7,430 bases of DNA from Actinomycetes bacterium (GCA_023424135.1 JAFAEH010000360.1:1-7430); one strand, 5' to 3'; counted from the first letter of the stretch, positions 1 to 6,356 are shown. Notes: generated from the sequence alone by a model not told the origin. Made by a program: numbers and translations.

Positions 1-3000
1 CTGCGCGCGAGACCGACACCGGTGCGGGGACGGGCGGTCCCGGCGGCACCGCGGGGACGGCGGAGCAGGTCGCCGCGGGCGGCGACGTCCCCGTCTCGGA
101 CCGCACGCGCGGGCTCGTCGCGAACCCCGGGGGAGGTGTGCCGATCCCGGACGCCGTGCGGGCCCGCATCGAGGCGCACCTGGGCGCGGACCTGTCAGGG
201 GTGCAGGTGCACGTCGGCCCCGAGGCGGCCGCCGCGGCGGCCGAGCTGCAGGCACGCGCGTTCACCGTCGGCGGGCACATCTTCCTCGGAGAGGGGCAGT
301 CGACGGGCGACCTGGAGCTCATGGGCCACGAGGCCACGCACGTGGTGCAGCAGGTCGCGCTCGACACGTGGCGGGCACCCGTCGCCCGCGACCTCGAGGT
401 CACCGACCTGCTGCCCGACTTCGTCGTCGACGGCGTGAGGTCGGCCGTGCGGGCGATCCCCGGCTACGACCTCGTCGGGATGATCACCGGCAAGGACCCC
501 CTGACGGACGAGCCCGTGCGCCCGCCGGACCTCGAGCTCGTCGAGAAGGTCCTCACCTGGGGGCCGTTCGGCGCCGCCGTCGGACCCGTGCTGCAGGGCG
601 TCGAGATCCTCGCCGACATCGTCGCCTACCTGCGTGAACGCATGGCCGCGCACAACCTCACGTGGGACCGCATCAGCGGGGACATCGGCAAGGCCTGGGA
701 CGAGATGTCCGTGACCGAAGGCATCAGCGGGAACGTCGCGATCGTCGAACGGTACGTCGACGCGTTCCTCGCCGACGTGCGCGCGCTCGTCGAGGAGGTC
801 AAGGACACCGTCGTCGCGAAGGTCCGCGAGGTCGTCGCGACGTTCGCCGAGCCTCTGCTGCAACGTCCGGAGATCGCGCCGCTGTGGAACCTCGCGGTCA
901 AGGTGTTCCACTCCAACCCGCTGACGGGTGAGGGCGTCGACGCCCCGACCGTCGAGATCCTCGGGGACTTCCTGCGGCTCATCGGCAAGGGCGCGGTCGT
1001 CGACCAGATGACCGAGCGCGGCACGCTGCAGGAGACCGCCGACTGGCTCGACCAGCAGTGGGCCCGGTTCCGGGACCTCCTGGGCCGTGCGAGCGCGCTG
1101 TTCTCCGACGCGTGGGACGCGATCAGCCCCGCCAACCTGCCGGGCCTGCTCGACACGCTGCCCGGCCTCGCGGACCGTGCGTTCGCGCTCGTGTCGGACG
1201 TCGCGGCGTTCGCCACCGACGTCGTCGTCAAGGTCCTCGAGCTCGTCAAGAAGTCGCTGCTCGGCTGGCTCAGCGAGCACGCGCACGGCATCCCCGGGTT
1301 CCACCTGCTGACCGTCATCCTCGAGAAGAACCCGTTCACCGAGGAACGCGTGCCACGGACCGCCGAGAACCTCATCAAGGGGTTCATCACGCTGCTGCCC
1401 GGCGGCGAGCAGATGTACTCCCAGCTCGCGGAGTCCGGCGCGATCGCCCAGGCGGCCGCGAAGATCGAGGGCGCGATGGCGAGCCTCGGCATCACCTGGG
1501 AGCTCGTCACGTCCACCTTCGCGGGTGTGTGGGACCTCGTCACGCTCGAGAAGCTGCTCACCCCGATCGACACGTTCAACGAGATCGTCGACAGGTTCGG
1601 CGAACCCATCGGGCGGATCGTGGAGTTCGTCGCGACCGTCGTGCAGGCCGTCGTCGAGCTGATCCTGCGGATGATGAACTTCCCGCCCGAGCTCGTGGGG
1701 AACGTCATCTCGAACGCGCAGGCCGCGATCGACGACATCGCGAACGACCCCGTCGGGTTCCTGCTCAACCTCGTCGCCGCCATGAAGGCCGGGTTCTCGT
1801 CGTTCTTCGGCAAGATCGGCACCTACCTGCTCGACGGCCTCGCGGACTGGCTCTTCCGCGGGCTGCGCACGATCGGCGTCGAGCGTCCCGCCGAGCTCAC
1901 CCTGGAGACGGCGATCACGTTGATCGTGCAGATCTCCGGCATCACGATGGACGTGATCTGGCAGAAGCTCGCGACGCACCTGGGACAGGAGACCGTCGAC
2001 CGCATCCGTGGCGCGATCGAGCTGGCCGGCGAGGCGTTCGCCTTCGTCAAGGAGGTCCAGGAAGGCGGCTTCTCCGCGATCTGGGCGCGCCTGACCGAGA
2101 AGCTCTCGATGCTGTGGGACGCGCTGTTCGACATGGTCAAGGACTGGATCATGCGCGAGATCGTCGACGCCGCGATCGCCAAGGTGCTGTCCATGCTCGA
2201 CCCCACCGGCATCATGGCCGTCATCAACGGCGCCATCGCGTTCTTCCGTGCCGTGCAGTCCGTGCTCGACTACGTGCGCGAGCTGCTGCAGATCGTCGAC
2301 TCGTACGTGTCCACGATCGGCGCGATCGCCAAGGGCGACGTCGGCCCGGGCGCCGCGATGCTCGAGGGAGGGCTCGCGTCCGCCGTGCCCGTCGCGATCG
2401 GGTTCCTCGCCAACCAGGTCGGCCTCGGCGACGCCCCCGAGAAGATCGCCGAGTTCGTCATCGGCCTGCGAGAGAAGCTCTTCGAGGCGCTCGACTGGCT
2501 CATCGAGCGAGCCGTCGCCCTCGGCCGTGGGGCGCTCGCGGCACTCACGGGGGCGGGGGGCGCCGGGGAGCCCGGTGCGGAGAACGGTGCCGAGCCGGTC
2601 GCCGCGGACTTCGCCGACGTCCCCGTCGACGAGACCGTCCGCACCCCGGATGGTGAGCACCACCTGCGTGACGACGGGGCCGACCATGCGCTCGTCATGC
2701 ACAGCACACCTGTGCCGCTCTCGGCGATGGAGCGTCCGGGTGAGCCGCTGGCACCTCTCCTCGCGGTGTTCGACGTCGCGAAGCGTGACTTCAGCGAGGC
2801 GCGCGCCGCGTGGGCCGCGTGGCGCGACGCCGGTCGGTCGGGCCCTCGGCCCGCCGCGAACCTCGGTGCGACGCGCGCGCGGCTGGTCGCCGCGCTCAAC
2901 GCGGTGGTCGCCTACGCGGGCGGCGGGCGCCCCGGCTACCCCGGCGCGAGTGCGCCGAACATCGGGGACGTCGGGAGGCATGGTGACCAACCTCCTCGGA

Positions 3001-3596
3001 TCCGCGGGACCGCCCACGCGTCGGTGCGCAGCGACGACCCGGTCTGGCAGCAGGAGTCAGAACACGTCCTGCCGTTCGGCACAGGGCGCCAGCTGTGGAC
3101 CGCGCTGACCGCGGACGCCCCGGTCAGAGGAGAGTGGCCGGATCTGGCGCAGACCACGGTGGTGATCTACTTCGGCGCCGCGCGGCTCAAGACGCCCGAC
3201 GACAACGCGCTCACCGAGGACGCGAAGACCTCCGCGGCGTCGCGGGCGCCCGAGTTCGCGAGGACGTTGGACCTCGCCGTCGCGATGGGAGACGACCATC
3301 CCGACTTCGTGCGCCGCCGGACGGCGATGATCGACATGGCGATGGAGTCGCTGCGTACCGTCTCGTCGTCGGCGCTGGCACGCACCGTGGCCAGCATCGA
3401 CGGTGAGAACGCGGCGGTCGCCCCAGGCTTCGCCGACAGCAACGGGGTCCGACGTGGGCCGGACGGATCGCCGGAGGCGCCCGTGCCCGGCAACGGCGCG
3501 GTCCAGGACGCGCTCTCGGCGCAGCTGCGCGACGTCTGGGGCATGGCGGAGACAGCGGTCGCGCGTCTCATCGCGCGGCTCGAGGCGCAGGGCTGA
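1..3596 (+). CDS. DUF4157 (HExxH) protein with helical repeats, likely eCIS cargo/toxin; 5'-truncated
   Basis: Reading frame starts at base 3, is open to the left edge and ends at TGA 3594-3596. Residues below count from the in-frame GTG at 138, but I think the real start is upstream: a Gly/Ala-rich stretch is readable before it, and GGAGG at 132-136 sits only 1 nt from that GTG. Residues 2-73 are a DUF4157 domain (PIPDAVRARIEAHLGADLSGV, then AFTVG, then GHEATHVVQQ with zinc-motif His64, Glu65, His68). Residues about 107-680 are amphipathic helices in diverged ~139-residue repeats. Around 744-800 is a hydrophobic VPVAIGFLANQVGLG segment plus helices, and around 839-860 a GEHHL...LVMHSTP segment; I recall both from other large DUF4157 proteins. 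The tail has EHVLPF at 975-980 and TVVIYFGAARLKT near 1007, an unidentified domain. DUF4157 is a putative metallopeptidase family enriched near contractile injection systems; cargo or toxin function here is inference. The reading frame and DUF4157 call are strong; the tail activity is unknown. Confidence 0.88.
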   Translation, partial: ARETDTGAGTGGPGGTAGTAEQVAAGGDVPVSDRTRGLVANPGGGVPIPDAVRARIEAHLGADLSGVQVHVGPEAAAAAAELQARAFTVGGHIFLGEGQSTGDLELMGHEATHVVQQVALDTWRAPVARDLEVTDLLPDFVVDGVRSAVRAIPGYDLVGMITGKDPLTDEPVRPPDLELVEKVLTWGPFGAAVGPVLQGVEILADIVAYLRERMAAHNLTWDRISGDIGKAWDEMSVTEGISGNVAIVERYVDAFLADVRALVEEVKDTVVAKVREVVATFAEPLLQRPEIAPLWNLAVKVFHSNPLTGEGVDAPTVEILGDFLRLIGKGAVVDQMTERGTLQETADWLDQQWARFRDLLGRASALFSDAWDAISPANLPGLLDTLPGLADRAFALVSDVAAFATDVVVKVLELVKKSLLGWLSEHAHGIPGFHLLTVILEKNPFTEERVPRTAENLIKGFITLLPGGEQMYSQLAESGAIAQAAAKIEGAMASLGITWELVTSTFAGVWDLVTLEKLLTPIDTFNEIVDRFGEPIGRIVEFVATVVQAVVELILRMMNFPPELVGNVISNAQAAIDDIANDPVGFLLNLVAAMKAGFSSFFGKIGTYLLDGLADWLFRGLRTIGVERPAELTLETAITLIVQISGITMDVIWQKLATHLGQETVDRIRGAIELAGEAFAFVKEVQEGGFSAIWARLTEKLSMLWDALFDMVKDWIMREIVDAAIAKVLSMLDPTGIMAVINGAIAFFRAVQSVLDYVRELLQIVDSYVSTIGAIAKGDVGPGAAMLEGGLASAVPVAIGFLANQVGLGDAPEKIAEFVIGLREKLFEALDWLIERAVALGRGALAALTGAGGAGEPGAENGAEPVAADFADVPVDETVRTPDGEHHLRDDGADHALVMHSTPVPLSAMERPGEPLAPLLAVFDVAKRDFSEARAAWAAWRDAGRSGPRPAANLGATRARLVAALNAVVAYAGGGRPGYPGASAPNIGDVGRHGDQPPRIRGTAHASVRSDDPVWQQESEHVLPFGTGRQLWTALTADAPVRGEWPDLAQTTVVIYFGAARLKTPDDNALTEDAKTSAASRAPEFARTLDLAVAMGDDHPDFVRRRTAMIDMAMESLRTVSSSALARTVASIDGENAAVAPGFADSNGVRRGPDGSPEAPVPGNGAVQDALSAQLRDVWGMAETAVARLIARLEAQG
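456..2159 (+). repeat. Protein-level tandem repeats of ~139 residues in the DUF4157 gene (3 regular units plus 1 longer unit)
   Basis: Units begin at 456, 873, 1290 and 1707, each 417 bp after the last. Conserved anchors give the register. An [D/N]-P pair lies at 495, 915, 1329 and 1746. In the first three units it is followed by [L/F]-T and then Glu and Val (DPLTDEPV, NPLTGEGV, NPFTEERV). A Trp-Asp pair lies at 696, 1113 and 1530, spaced exactly 417 bp. A [L/I]-T-[W/M] motif lies at 663, 1497 and 1947. The fourth unit appears to carry about 11 extra residues before that motif, so the next DP (DPTG, 2199) comes 453 bp later. The units are strongly diverged at DNA level, so they are an old duplication kept for structure, not a recent expansion. 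The predicted content is amphipathic helix. Unit edges are my choice within the register. Confidence 0.7.
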
Positions 3597-3624
3597 GCCG
3601 TCACCCACACCGTGCTCGGCGCTC

Positions 3625-3647
3625 GGGTTCTGTGGTCCACCGAGCCC
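3625..3647 (+). terminator. Possible hairpin terminator after the DUF4157 gene
   Basis: About 30 bp past the stop codon, GGGTTCTGT pairs with ACCGAGCCC around a GGTCC loop: nine positions with one G-U wobble and one T/C mismatch. There is no convincing T-run afterwards (only GTTT at 3657-3660), which is common for terminators in high-GC actinobacteria. The hydrolase gene downstream has its own promoter candidate, which agrees with transcription being at least partly separated here. A chance hairpin in GC-rich DNA is a real alternative. Confidence 0.3.
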
Positions 3648-3688
3648 GTTGCGACCGTTTCATCCTGTTCCTGCGTCGGTGTGCCGCC

Positions 3689-3694
3689 TACCGT
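3689..3694 (+). promoter_or_regulatory. -10 box (TACCGT) of a leaderless promoter for the hydrolase gene
   Basis: TACCGT fits the actinobacterial TANNNT -10 pattern and is followed by six bases (CGAGGC) and then ATG at 3701. That spacing places transcription initiation at or beside the A of the ATG, the usual geometry of leaderless mRNAs in actinobacteria. The only purine-rich stretch, GAGG at 3696-3699, is 1 nt from the ATG and too close to work as a Shine-Dalgarno site. No good -35 hexamer is visible at 16-18 bp upstream (TGTTCC at 3666-3671 is the nearest). Confidence 0.5.
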
Positions 3695-3700
3695 CGAGGC

Positions 3701-5071
3701 ATGGCCGTGCTGTCGGCCCAGGAGATCTACCGCTACGCGCGCATGGCCGGGTTCAGCCCCGACCAGGCGCAGACGATGACGGCGATCGCCCTGGCCGAGT
3801 CTGGGGGGAACACCGGCGCGCACAACCCCGTCGGTGAGGACTCGCGCGGCCTCTGGCAGATCAACGTGGCCGCGCACAAGGACCTCGCGGGCGTCGACCT
3901 GTCCGACCCGCTGGAGAACGCGCGGGCTGCGTTCCGCGTCTCGGGCCAGGGCGCGAACATCTCCCCGTGGACGGTCACGCACGGCGGTGGCGGCGCGCGC
4001 TACCTGCAGTTCCGTGACGAGGCGCAGACCGCGGCGCAGCTCGCGGGTGACGTGCCGGGTGGCGTGTGGACCGGGGCGGACGGGTACGGGCACGTCGTCG
4101 GCGCGGGGGGCGCGGGCGGCGGCGACCTGCTCCCGACGACGAGCGGGGCAGCGGGGTCGGGCAGCCTGCTGCAGGCGTTCCTCGACGCGGCGACCGCGCA
4201 GGCCGGCGACCGGTACGTGTTCGGTGCGACCGCGAGCATCGACGACCCCGACCCCGACACGTTCGACTGCTCGGAGCTCGTGAAGTGGGCGGCCGGACGG
4301 CAGGGCGTCGAGGTCCCCGACGGCACGTGGCTGCAGTACCTGGACCTCAAGGCGAACGGCGCGACGATGTCCGTCGAGGACGCGCTGCGCACGCCCGGGG
4401 CCCTGCTGTTCTCCTTCCCGTCGGAACCGCAGCCCGGGCAGGGGCGTCCCTCGCGGGCCCACGTCGCGATCAGCCTGGGCGACGGGCGCACGATCGAGGC
4501 GGCGAACCCGCGCAAGGGCGTGATCTTCGGCGAGGCCGAGGGCCGGTTCAACTTCGCGGGGTTCATCCCGGGACTGACCGACGGCACCGTCGGCCCGGCT
4601 GGCCCGGTCGGCATCGACCCCGGGCTCGACTCCGACGGCGACGGCATCACCGACGTCCTCGAGCAGCGGCTCGGCCTCGACGCGTTCCTGGCCGACACGG
4701 ACGGCGACGGTGCGTCCGACGGCTACGAGCTGCTCGCGCTCGGCACGCGCGCGGATGCCGCCGACTCCGACGGCGACGGGGTCAGCGACGTCCAGGAGCT
4801 GCTGCTCGGCACCGATCCGCTGCTCGCCGAGGGTGCGGGCGCCCCCGGCCCCGCGTCCGACGCGACGGGGGCCGGTGCGCTCGACGCGACCGACTCGGAC
4901 GGCGACGGGCTTCCCGACGCGCTCGAGCAGATGCTCGGCACCGACCCGTTCTCGGTCGACACGGACCGCGACGGTTTCACCGACCGTGCCGAGCACGACG
5001 CGGGATTCGACCCGCTCGACCCGGCGAGCAACCCCCTCGACCCGGCGGACCTCGACTCCCACACCCTCTGA
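3701..5071 (+). CDS. Peptidoglycan hydrolase: SLT/lysozyme-like + NlpC/P60-like + TSP3 calcium repeats
   Basis: 456 residues. Residues 1-115 resemble phage-type lysozyme/lytic transglycosylase domains: ALAESGG with likely catalytic Glu33, SRGLWQIN at 48-55 and an ISPWTVTHGGG segment. This domain would cleave the glycan strand. After a Gly-rich linker (about 130-155), residues 160-295 look like an NlpC/P60 endopeptidase that cuts stem peptides: Cys190 in FDCSELVKWAA, His254 in AHVAISLG, with Asn269 a possible third residue. Residues 310-440 hold five DxDGDG-type TSP3 calcium-binding repeats. No signal peptide or membrane segment is seen, although the substrate and calcium repeats imply action outside the cytoplasm. 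I chose ATG 3701 because homology begins at once and a leaderless -10 precedes it; a GTG at 3632 would add 23 Arg-rich residues that look non-coding. It lies 104 bp after the DUF4157 gene, suggesting injection-system export or cell-wall passage of particles. Domain calls are solid; the eCIS role is inference. Confidence 0.88.
   Translation: MAVLSAQEIYRYARMAGFSPDQAQTMTAIALAESGGNTGAHNPVGEDSRGLWQINVAAHKDLAGVDLSDPLENARAAFRVSGQGANISPWTVTHGGGGARYLQFRDEAQTAAQLAGDVPGGVWTGADGYGHVVGAGGAGGGDLLPTTSGAAGSGSLLQAFLDAATAQAGDRYVFGATASIDDPDPDTFDCSELVKWAAGRQGVEVPDGTWLQYLDLKANGATMSVEDALRTPGALLFSFPSEPQPGQGRPSRAHVAISLGDGRTIEAANPRKGVIFGEAEGRFNFAGFIPGLTDGTVGPAGPVGIDPGLDSDGDGITDVLEQRLGLDAFLADTDGDGASDGYELLALGTRADAADSDGDGVSDVQELLLGTDPLLAEGAGAPGPASDATGAGALDATDSDGDGLPDALEQMLGTDPFSVDTDRDGFTDRAEHDAGFDPLDPASNPLDPADLDSHTL
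4628..5023 (+). repeat. Five TSP3-type calcium-binding repeats in the hydrolase
   Basis: Repeats begin at 4628 (DSDGDGITD), 4694 (DTDGDGASD), 4763 (DSDGDGVSD), 4892 (DSDGDGLPD) and 4958 (DTDRDGFTD). The usual spacing is 66-69 bp (22-23 residues). A low-complexity Ala/Gly/Pro insert of about 20 residues separates the third from the fourth. Each has the Asp-x-Asp-x-Asp-Gly loop followed by an Asp and a helix with Glu (DVLEQ, GYELL, DVQELL, DALEQ, DRAEH), as in bacterial thrombospondin type 3 repeats, which fold on binding calcium. The fifth has Arg in place of the Gly after the second Asp. Confidence 0.8.
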
Positions 5072-5098
5072 CACCCGCCCGCGCCCGGCGGGGTGTGG

Positions 5099-5164
5099 GA
5101 CTGCGACCCCGTCATCCGTCACGGTATGGACGCCCGTTCCGTGACGGATGACGGGGTCGCGGTC
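5099..5164. terminator. Bidirectional terminator: 22-bp perfect inverted repeat between convergent genes
   Basis: Bases 5103-5124 are the exact reverse complement of 5139-5160, with a 14-base spacer (TATGGACGCCCGTT). The stem extends outward through a T-G wobble and three more pairs to 5099/5164, about 26 pairs in all. It sits 27 bp after the hydrolase stop (5071) and 12 bp after the regulator stop on the other strand (5177), so it can end transcription from both sides. There is no U-tract, as is usual in actinobacteria. Alternatives are a member of a dispersed palindromic repeat family or a protein-binding site, because the arm is longer and more perfect than a terminator needs. Confidence 0.7.
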
Positions 5165-5176
5165 GGTGACGGTGGG

Positions 5177-6058
5177 CTAGATGAGGCCGTGGCGGACCGC
5201 GTAGGCGACGGCGTGGGTGCGGTTGCGCAGGTTGAAGCGGCGCGTGAGGTCCTGCACGACGACCTTCACGGTGCGCTCGGAGTAGCAGAGCGTGCGCGCG
5301 ATCTCACGGGTGTCGGCGCCGTCGCCGAGCATCCGCAGCACGGCGCGCTCGCGGTCGTTGACGCCCGTCAGCGCGAGGACGCCGCTCGCGGGTCGGCGCG
5401 TGAGCGGGGCCGTGGGGGACACGTCGTGGTCCGCGCCGGGCAGCAGCGCGGCCAGCAGGTCCACGGGGACGACGGCCTCGCCCGACGCGACCGCGTGCAG
5501 CAGCGCGCCCACACCCTCGGCGCTCGCCTCGCGGCGGCGGAGCACGCCCACGGCACCGGCCTGGACGACCAGGGCGACGGCCTCGGTGCTGACCTCCCCG
5601 ACGACGAGCACGGGTCGGCACCCCGGGCGTGCGGCGAGCCGGCGCACCGCGTCGACGGCGCGGGCGGTGACGGTGTCGAGGACGACGAGCACCACGTCGG
5701 CCTGGTCGAGGTCGGCCGGCTCGTCGACGTCGACGTGCTCCACCACGACGTCGGCCAGCCGTTCCATCACCGCACGCAGCCCTGCCCGCGTCAGCGCGTC
5801 CCCTCCGTGCACCGCGACCCGCAGCCGCAGCGCGGGCCCGTCGTGCACCGACCCCGCGGGCCCGCGCCCCGAGGTGCCGAGAGCTCCGTCGGGGTCGTCC
5901 CGCGCACCGGGTCCGGGTCCGTCCGGCGTGTCGTGGACCCCGGCCGGTGCGGGGCGCGAGAGGCGTGCCGGGTGGCGCGGTGCCTCGGCGAGGTCGGGCG
6001 CCGCGCGCAGGCGGACGGGCTCGATCGGGCGCAGGGTGTGCACGGACGCGGTCGTCAT
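5177..6058 (-). CDS. LuxR/NarL-family regulator with degenerate receiver domain
   Basis: 293 residues. Residues 1-75 are a Pro/Ala/Gly-rich tail. Residues 78-208 have the receiver fold pattern (LRLRVAVHGGDALTRAGL, a VVLVVLD strand, AGAVGVLRRRE). Residues 229-293 are a classic LuxR/NarL helix-turn-helix: DRERAVLRMLGDG, REIARTL, SERTVKVVVQDL, RNRTHAVAYAVRHGLI. The receiver lacks the acidic pair: Gly85-Gly86 stand where canonical regulators have Asp-Asp. Asp128 could be the phosphoacceptor position, and Arg occupies the place of the conserved Lys. It should therefore be an atypical regulator that may respond to something other than kinase phosphorylation. I chose ATG 6056-6058 because GGGGAG on the minus strand (plus 6068-6073) lies 9 bases upstream; a GTG at 6095-6097 would add 13 residues and falls within the direct repeats. 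It converges on the hydrolase gene and shares its upstream region with the divergent GTPase gene. Targets are not visible. Confidence 0.87.
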   Translation of the reverse strand: MTTASVHTLRPIEPVRLRAAPDLAEAPRHPARLSRPAPAGVHDTPDGPGPGARDDPDGALGTSGRGPAGSVHDGPALRLRVAVHGGDALTRAGLRAVMERLADVVVEHVDVDEPADLDQADVVLVVLDTVTARAVDAVRRLAARPGCRPVLVVGEVSTEAVALVVQAGAVGVLRRREASAEGVGALLHAVASGEAVVPVDLLAALLPGADHDVSPTAPLTRRPASGVLALTGVNDRERAVLRMLGDGADTREIARTLCYSERTVKVVVQDLTRRFNLRNRTHAVAYAVRHGLI

Positions 6059-6067
6059 CCCCCGACG

Positions 6068-6073
6068 CTCCCC
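6068..6073 (-). promoter_or_regulatory. Ribosome binding site of the LuxR-type regulator
   Basis: On the minus strand this reads GGGGAG, nine bases before ATG 6058. It supports that start over the GTG at 6097. Confidence 0.6.
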
Positions 6074-6078
6074 GACGG

Positions 6079-6122
6079 CCCTCAACGCGTCCTCCACGTG
6101 CGCTCAACACCCGCTCAACGCG
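6079..6122 (-). repeat. Four tandem 11-bp direct repeats upstream of the regulator (candidate operator)
   Basis: On the plus strand the 11-mers are CCCTCAACGCG (6079), TCCTCCACGTG (6090), CGCTCAACACC (6101) and CGCTCAACGCG (6112). The core CTCAAC (minus strand GTTGAG) is at 6081, 6103 and 6114, with CTCCAC at 6092, all exactly 11 bp apart, so they face the same side of the helix. They lie 21-64 bp upstream of the regulator's ATG. Direct heptamer repeats at 11-bp steps are the known site type of SARP activators (TCGAG-type heptamers); here the minus strand reads TTGAGCG, one base away. Binding by a SARP or by the regulator itself is inference. Confidence 0.6.
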
Positions 6123-6130
6123 ACGCACTT

Positions 6131-6155
6131 CACCCTGTCCCGGGCGTGCAGGGTG
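6131..6155. promoter_or_regulatory. Short inverted repeat (CACCCTG/CAGGGTG) in the divergent intergenic region
   Basis: CACCCTG at 6131-6137 is the exact reverse complement of CAGGGTG at 6149-6155, with an 11-base spacer. It lies 8 bp beyond the 11-bp repeat array, so it could be a dimer-binding operator for the regulator or a neighbour. A 7-bp arm can occur by chance in this composition. Confidence 0.3.
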
Positions 6156-6196
6156 TGCCGCGGGAGGAGAGGGCTGCCCCGTCGCGCCCGCAGCGC

Positions 6197-6356
6197 GTGA
6201 CCGGGTGTCGCGGACCGGGCGCCGGTCGTCCGCCGTCCCGCCGGGCAACCCGTCTCCGGAGCGCGCAGGGAGCGGGTGACCGTGGTGTCGGGGAACCGGG
6301 CGCCGGTCGTCCGCCGATCCCGCCCAGCGACCTGTCTCCGGAGCGCGCAGGGAGCG
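6197..6356. repeat. Tandem duplication of an ~80-bp non-coding unit
   Basis: Unit 1 (6197-6274, 78 bp) and unit 2 (6276-6356, 81 bp) align at 73 of 81 columns by eye, with five substitutions and three single-base indels. Two blocks are identical: 22 bases (6214-6235 and 6295-6316) and 23 bases at the end of each unit. Each has a small hairpin (ACCGG-GCG-CCGGT) and the palindrome CTCCGGAG. The single-base indels differ between copies, which argues against protein coding. The units sit between the divergent regulator and GTPase starts. Function unknown: operator array, structured RNA or a genome-wide intergenic repeat are all possible. Apart from this and the two shorter elements, I see no gene in 6059-6482. 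Confidence 0.75.

Noticed and set aside
138..140. GTG as the true start of the DUF4157 protein
   Set aside because: The frame is open upstream to the window edge and the purine-rich site is only 1 nt away. It cannot be excluded, but an N-terminal extension before DUF4157 is common.
195..3017. Very long open frame (940 codons) on the minus strand opposite the DUF4157 gene
   Set aside because: The translation is Arg/Asp/Gly-rich with no recognisable domain; long antisense frames are expected opposite G/C-ending codons. The plus-strand frame has clear domains.
3632..3700. GTG 3632 as hydrolase start, giving a possible N-terminal signal
   Set aside because: The added 23 residues are Arg-rich (CDRFILFLRRCAAYRRG) without a proper hydrophobic core or cleavage site, and the segment contains the likely -10 box.
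3167..5122. Minus-strand open frame of 651 codons across the hydrolase gene
   Set aside because: Crosses two plus-strand genes and the convergent hairpin, and shows only low-complexity Arg/Val/Gly sequence; a shadow frame.
6197..6356. CRISPR-like array
   Set aside because: Only two adjacent copies of ~80 bp with no unique spacers; not a CRISPR architecture.
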